Source of the DNA: Myoxocephalus aenaeus
Taxonomy: Eukaryota; Chordata; Actinopteri; Perciformes; Cottidae
NCBI GenBank assembly: GCA_038501785.1
Contig: JBAMJR010000047.1
Location: 2,389,001-2,453,000, forward strand
Direction: 5' to 3'
Length of the DNA: 64,000 nucleotides
Both the position numbers and the translations under genes were made by a program. Positions 61,295-64,000 of the stretch are shown here, piece by piece (within the stretch, counting starts at the first letter, position 1; every line of letters begins with the position of its first letter). Below the pieces are notes generated by a model that saw only the letters and a list, made by a program, of their open reading frames with translations, searched no databases and was not told where the DNA came from.

Positions 61295-62885
61295 GCTAAA
61301 CACGGGACAAATCCCTCTTAGTTTGGTCTCTCTTCCTTCTCTGATATATTATATATTGATACGATCAACTATCGAACCTGTGCCTTACAACATAATGCAG
61401 TATGTTTCACGACATGAGATTTCTCAGCCAGAGATTTTGTCTGTTGCTCTTGATCCCACCAACTCCAGTCAACCTTGTAGACTCACAGATCTCAGATCTG
61501 TGCCTGTGCTGATGCTTTAATACAGTGTAGTGGCTCACATTTATACTGTATATAACAGTATAGTAATTTCTCTTATATTAACACAAAATTAGCAATGATA
61601 CATGAGTTTTTCAGTAAATCATTTATTGTAGTATTTTCGATAAGAACACAAAAACTAACCAATATGTCTTTAAATCTGATTATTCAGATTTGCAGGTTTC
61701 TTATTATTGGAGCTCAACAAATGTCTTAAGCTCTTCAGATGTAATGATCTGTGCCGTAGTCAGGAGATGGCTACAACATTTAAATGTGTTTTGTCCCCGG
61801 CATTTAATGTATTCTTTTTATAAACTCAATTTAATTTTAAACCTAAAACATTTGCAAAATCGAACATCAAACAATTACACTTTAAAACCTCATTATTTAT
61901 TTTTATGAAACAAATTAAAAACTTTATGAAACTAATAAAAAATTGATTGATTGACCGTCCTAAACATTTTACTTGAACATAACTTGAACCCTTTTCTTGT
62001 TTTTGTAATTTTGTTTACCTTTTTCATGGCGTTGTGATGTTGCAATAGCAGGAATCTCTGAGCTACACCATGATGTCTGCCTCTTTTTTACTTCCCTGTA
62101 CAGAGAAGCACATCATCCGTGGATCAGTGATCACATTTATTTGGGAGGATGTGAAGAAAGCAACACTGTTTATATATCAGTATAATTGTTAGTTGAGTAG
62201 TATTGATTGCTCTAAAAAAGCTGCTGCGTCTTATCTCGGCGGCTTCTTGACTTTAACAGTATCGGGACCTTTCAGGATCCTCTGATCCACACAAACTTTA
62301 TTTTCAACCATTTTTCAGGATGATGATGTGAGGAACTGTGTCTGAAGTATTATAGCCGGACTAAGGCTTTTTTTCAGTTTGAAATTGATTTATTAATAAT
62401 AATTGAGAACCAGGAGAAGGCAGCTTTATTATTGAAACAGTACGGAAGACACAACATGACAATTTAGTATTTTCTATATAAAGATTGTTAGTTGCATGTT
62501 CAAGTGTATATTTTGCCGTTTTTTGACGGCATAACTCATCTATGAATGTGTAACGGTAACTTAGCAATTTTATATATCAGGAATCATAATTTTATATTTG
62601 GAAATATAAAATAGATTAGACTCCATCATCTAAGTTACATCATCACATTTCCTTGATAGTTTTTTCATGAAGAAACTAGTAATAGAGTTACCTATTCAGC
62701 AACTTCTTGGACACATGATTGGTCAATTCTCTTAAAGGTTGTGTGTTCCTTGTCGTTTTTCAGTGTAAATTAGTTCGTCGGTTACTTTTCTTGTGTTATA
62801 AAAGTTCTTATAGTTTAGCTGTTTCCAAATATTTAACACACCTGCCCTGCAATTAAATATCAATTATATTACATTTGAAATATTT

Positions 62886-62927
<42 letters not shown>

Positions 62928-63268
62928 CCCAAGATGTTTTATTGCAAATCTACTCATTCCTTTAAATTCCCCATTTGTTAATTTTGACGTATTTGTGCTT
63001 CAGGTGAAATGTAGACATTGATTTTTCAGTGTGCTTTTCATGATATTGTTTCTTGTTTTATTGTATTACCAACTCCATATATTTTGTCTTGGGATCAACC
63101 TCAGGTTGGTTTTTGAAAGCAGATAAGAGTGAAATGTATAACCAAAGAATAACCCAATCTCAAATATTTTTGTGATTTGTTTACATATTCTTCAAGAGCA
63201 ATGTGCTTATTTAACTTTAATACTAAATATCACATGACAACCAATCACTTGTTTTGCTTTAACGACAT

Positions 63269-63338
<70 letters not shown>

Positions 63339-63360
63339 CCAGTTCTTGAACATAAATAAA
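61295..63360 (+). other. boll 3' UTR (probable extent)
   Basis: AT-rich, unique sequence after the stop. AATAAA occurs at 61934-61939 and at 63355-63360, giving a 3' UTR of about 0.65 or 2.07 kb. TGTATATA at 61547-61554 fits the Pumilio site UGUANAUA. Microsatellites (TA)n 62888-62925 and (GT)n 63271-63336 lie in the longer form. Confidence 0.5.
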
Positions 63361-63808
63361 TGTTTCCTTGTGTAGTGGCTGACTTTTTCATTAACATGCA
63401 AAAAATTAGTGAATGGAAACCAATGGCTACCTGGAGGAAATGAAAACAATCTTAAACTACATGTATTGAACAATGGTTGTAAGTGATTTTAAGTAAATGT
63501 GCTAAAATGTTCCAAACTGGTGATCTGAAATGTACAATATGTAATTTGGTAATTAGACTTTTTTTAAAGGAATACTCGAGCGAAGAAAAAAAAAGATAAA
63601 AATCAAACCAGCAGAGGTATGATGAATTGTATGGGTCATGTGACATAAATGCTGAATACTACATTTCCCACAATGCAACTGCTCCTGAGCAAACGCCTCA
63701 AGTAAAATGCTGACCGCAGGATTATTACGTCACCATGTTCTGCCAAGGTTTACCATCTTGTGATGCAAATTGTGAATTGGCTAAAGTGGAAGACAAGCTA
63801 AACATGAC

Positions 63809-63864
<56 letters not shown>

Positions 63865-64000
63865 GTGAGGGGGTCAATGTGCCCGTCTAGACCACGAACA
63901 CTGATGAATCAGGGTTTTAATCTGTATGAATGGGATCAAGACCTTGGCAGTGTGGCAAAAGTAGCGAATGCATGGAACAAAAGGTTGAATCTCGTGACCT
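63361..64000. other. Downstream flank of boll
   Basis: No gene recognised. An (AT)n tract runs from about 63810 to 63864; the rest is unique AT-rich DNA. Confidence 0.6.

Overview
The window is nuclear DNA from a ray-finned fish, probably a percomorph teleost. Four vertebrate genes with GT-AG introns are present. They sit among many long (CA)n/(GT)n microsatellites and several interspersed repeats of the kind common in percomorph genomes. Every gene call rests on exons that I joined at splice sites in matching phase and compared with families I know. No database search was possible.

Layout. (1) 394-15117, plus strand: the 3' part of an ELK-type (Kv12) voltage-gated potassium channel gene, from the linker before S1 to the stop codon. 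The PAS-domain exons lie before the window. (2) 15508-16452, minus strand: a complete three-exon gamma-S-type crystallin gene, tail to tail with the channel gene. It has a clear TATA box with Sox- and Maf-type sites. (3) 16.5-25.2 kb: intergenic DNA with repeats and CTCF-like motifs. (4) 25227-38537, plus strand: the complete coding region of a SATB homeodomain gene that resembles SATB2 more than SATB1. It has a predicted 51-base in-frame cassette exon and an unusual C-terminus. (5) 38.5-56.3 kb: gene-free DNA with microsatellites, a MITE, a reverse-transcriptase relic, an LTR-like segment and interspersed repeats. (6) 56311-61294, plus strand: the complete coding region of boll (boule), a germ-cell RNA-binding protein. 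(7) 61.3-64 kb: its 3' UTR and flank.

The genes do not form one pathway. The proteins would act in neurons (ELK channel), lens (crystallin), nuclear chromatin of bone and brain (SATB) and meiotic germ cells (boll). Their order is the interesting part. In mammals KCNH8, SATB1 and DAZL lie together on one chromosome arm, while SATB2 and BOLL lie together on another with no ELK gene. This window shows ELK + SATB2-like + BOLL, which suggests it is the second copy of an ancestral ELK-SATB-DAZ-family block, with an ELK gene that mammals lack at that place. Other points worth a second look are the SATB cassette exon and its effect on SUMO motifs, UG tracts set against 3' splice sites, a repeat fragment against a SATB splice acceptor, a nested repeat insertion, and a composite duplication within GT arrays.
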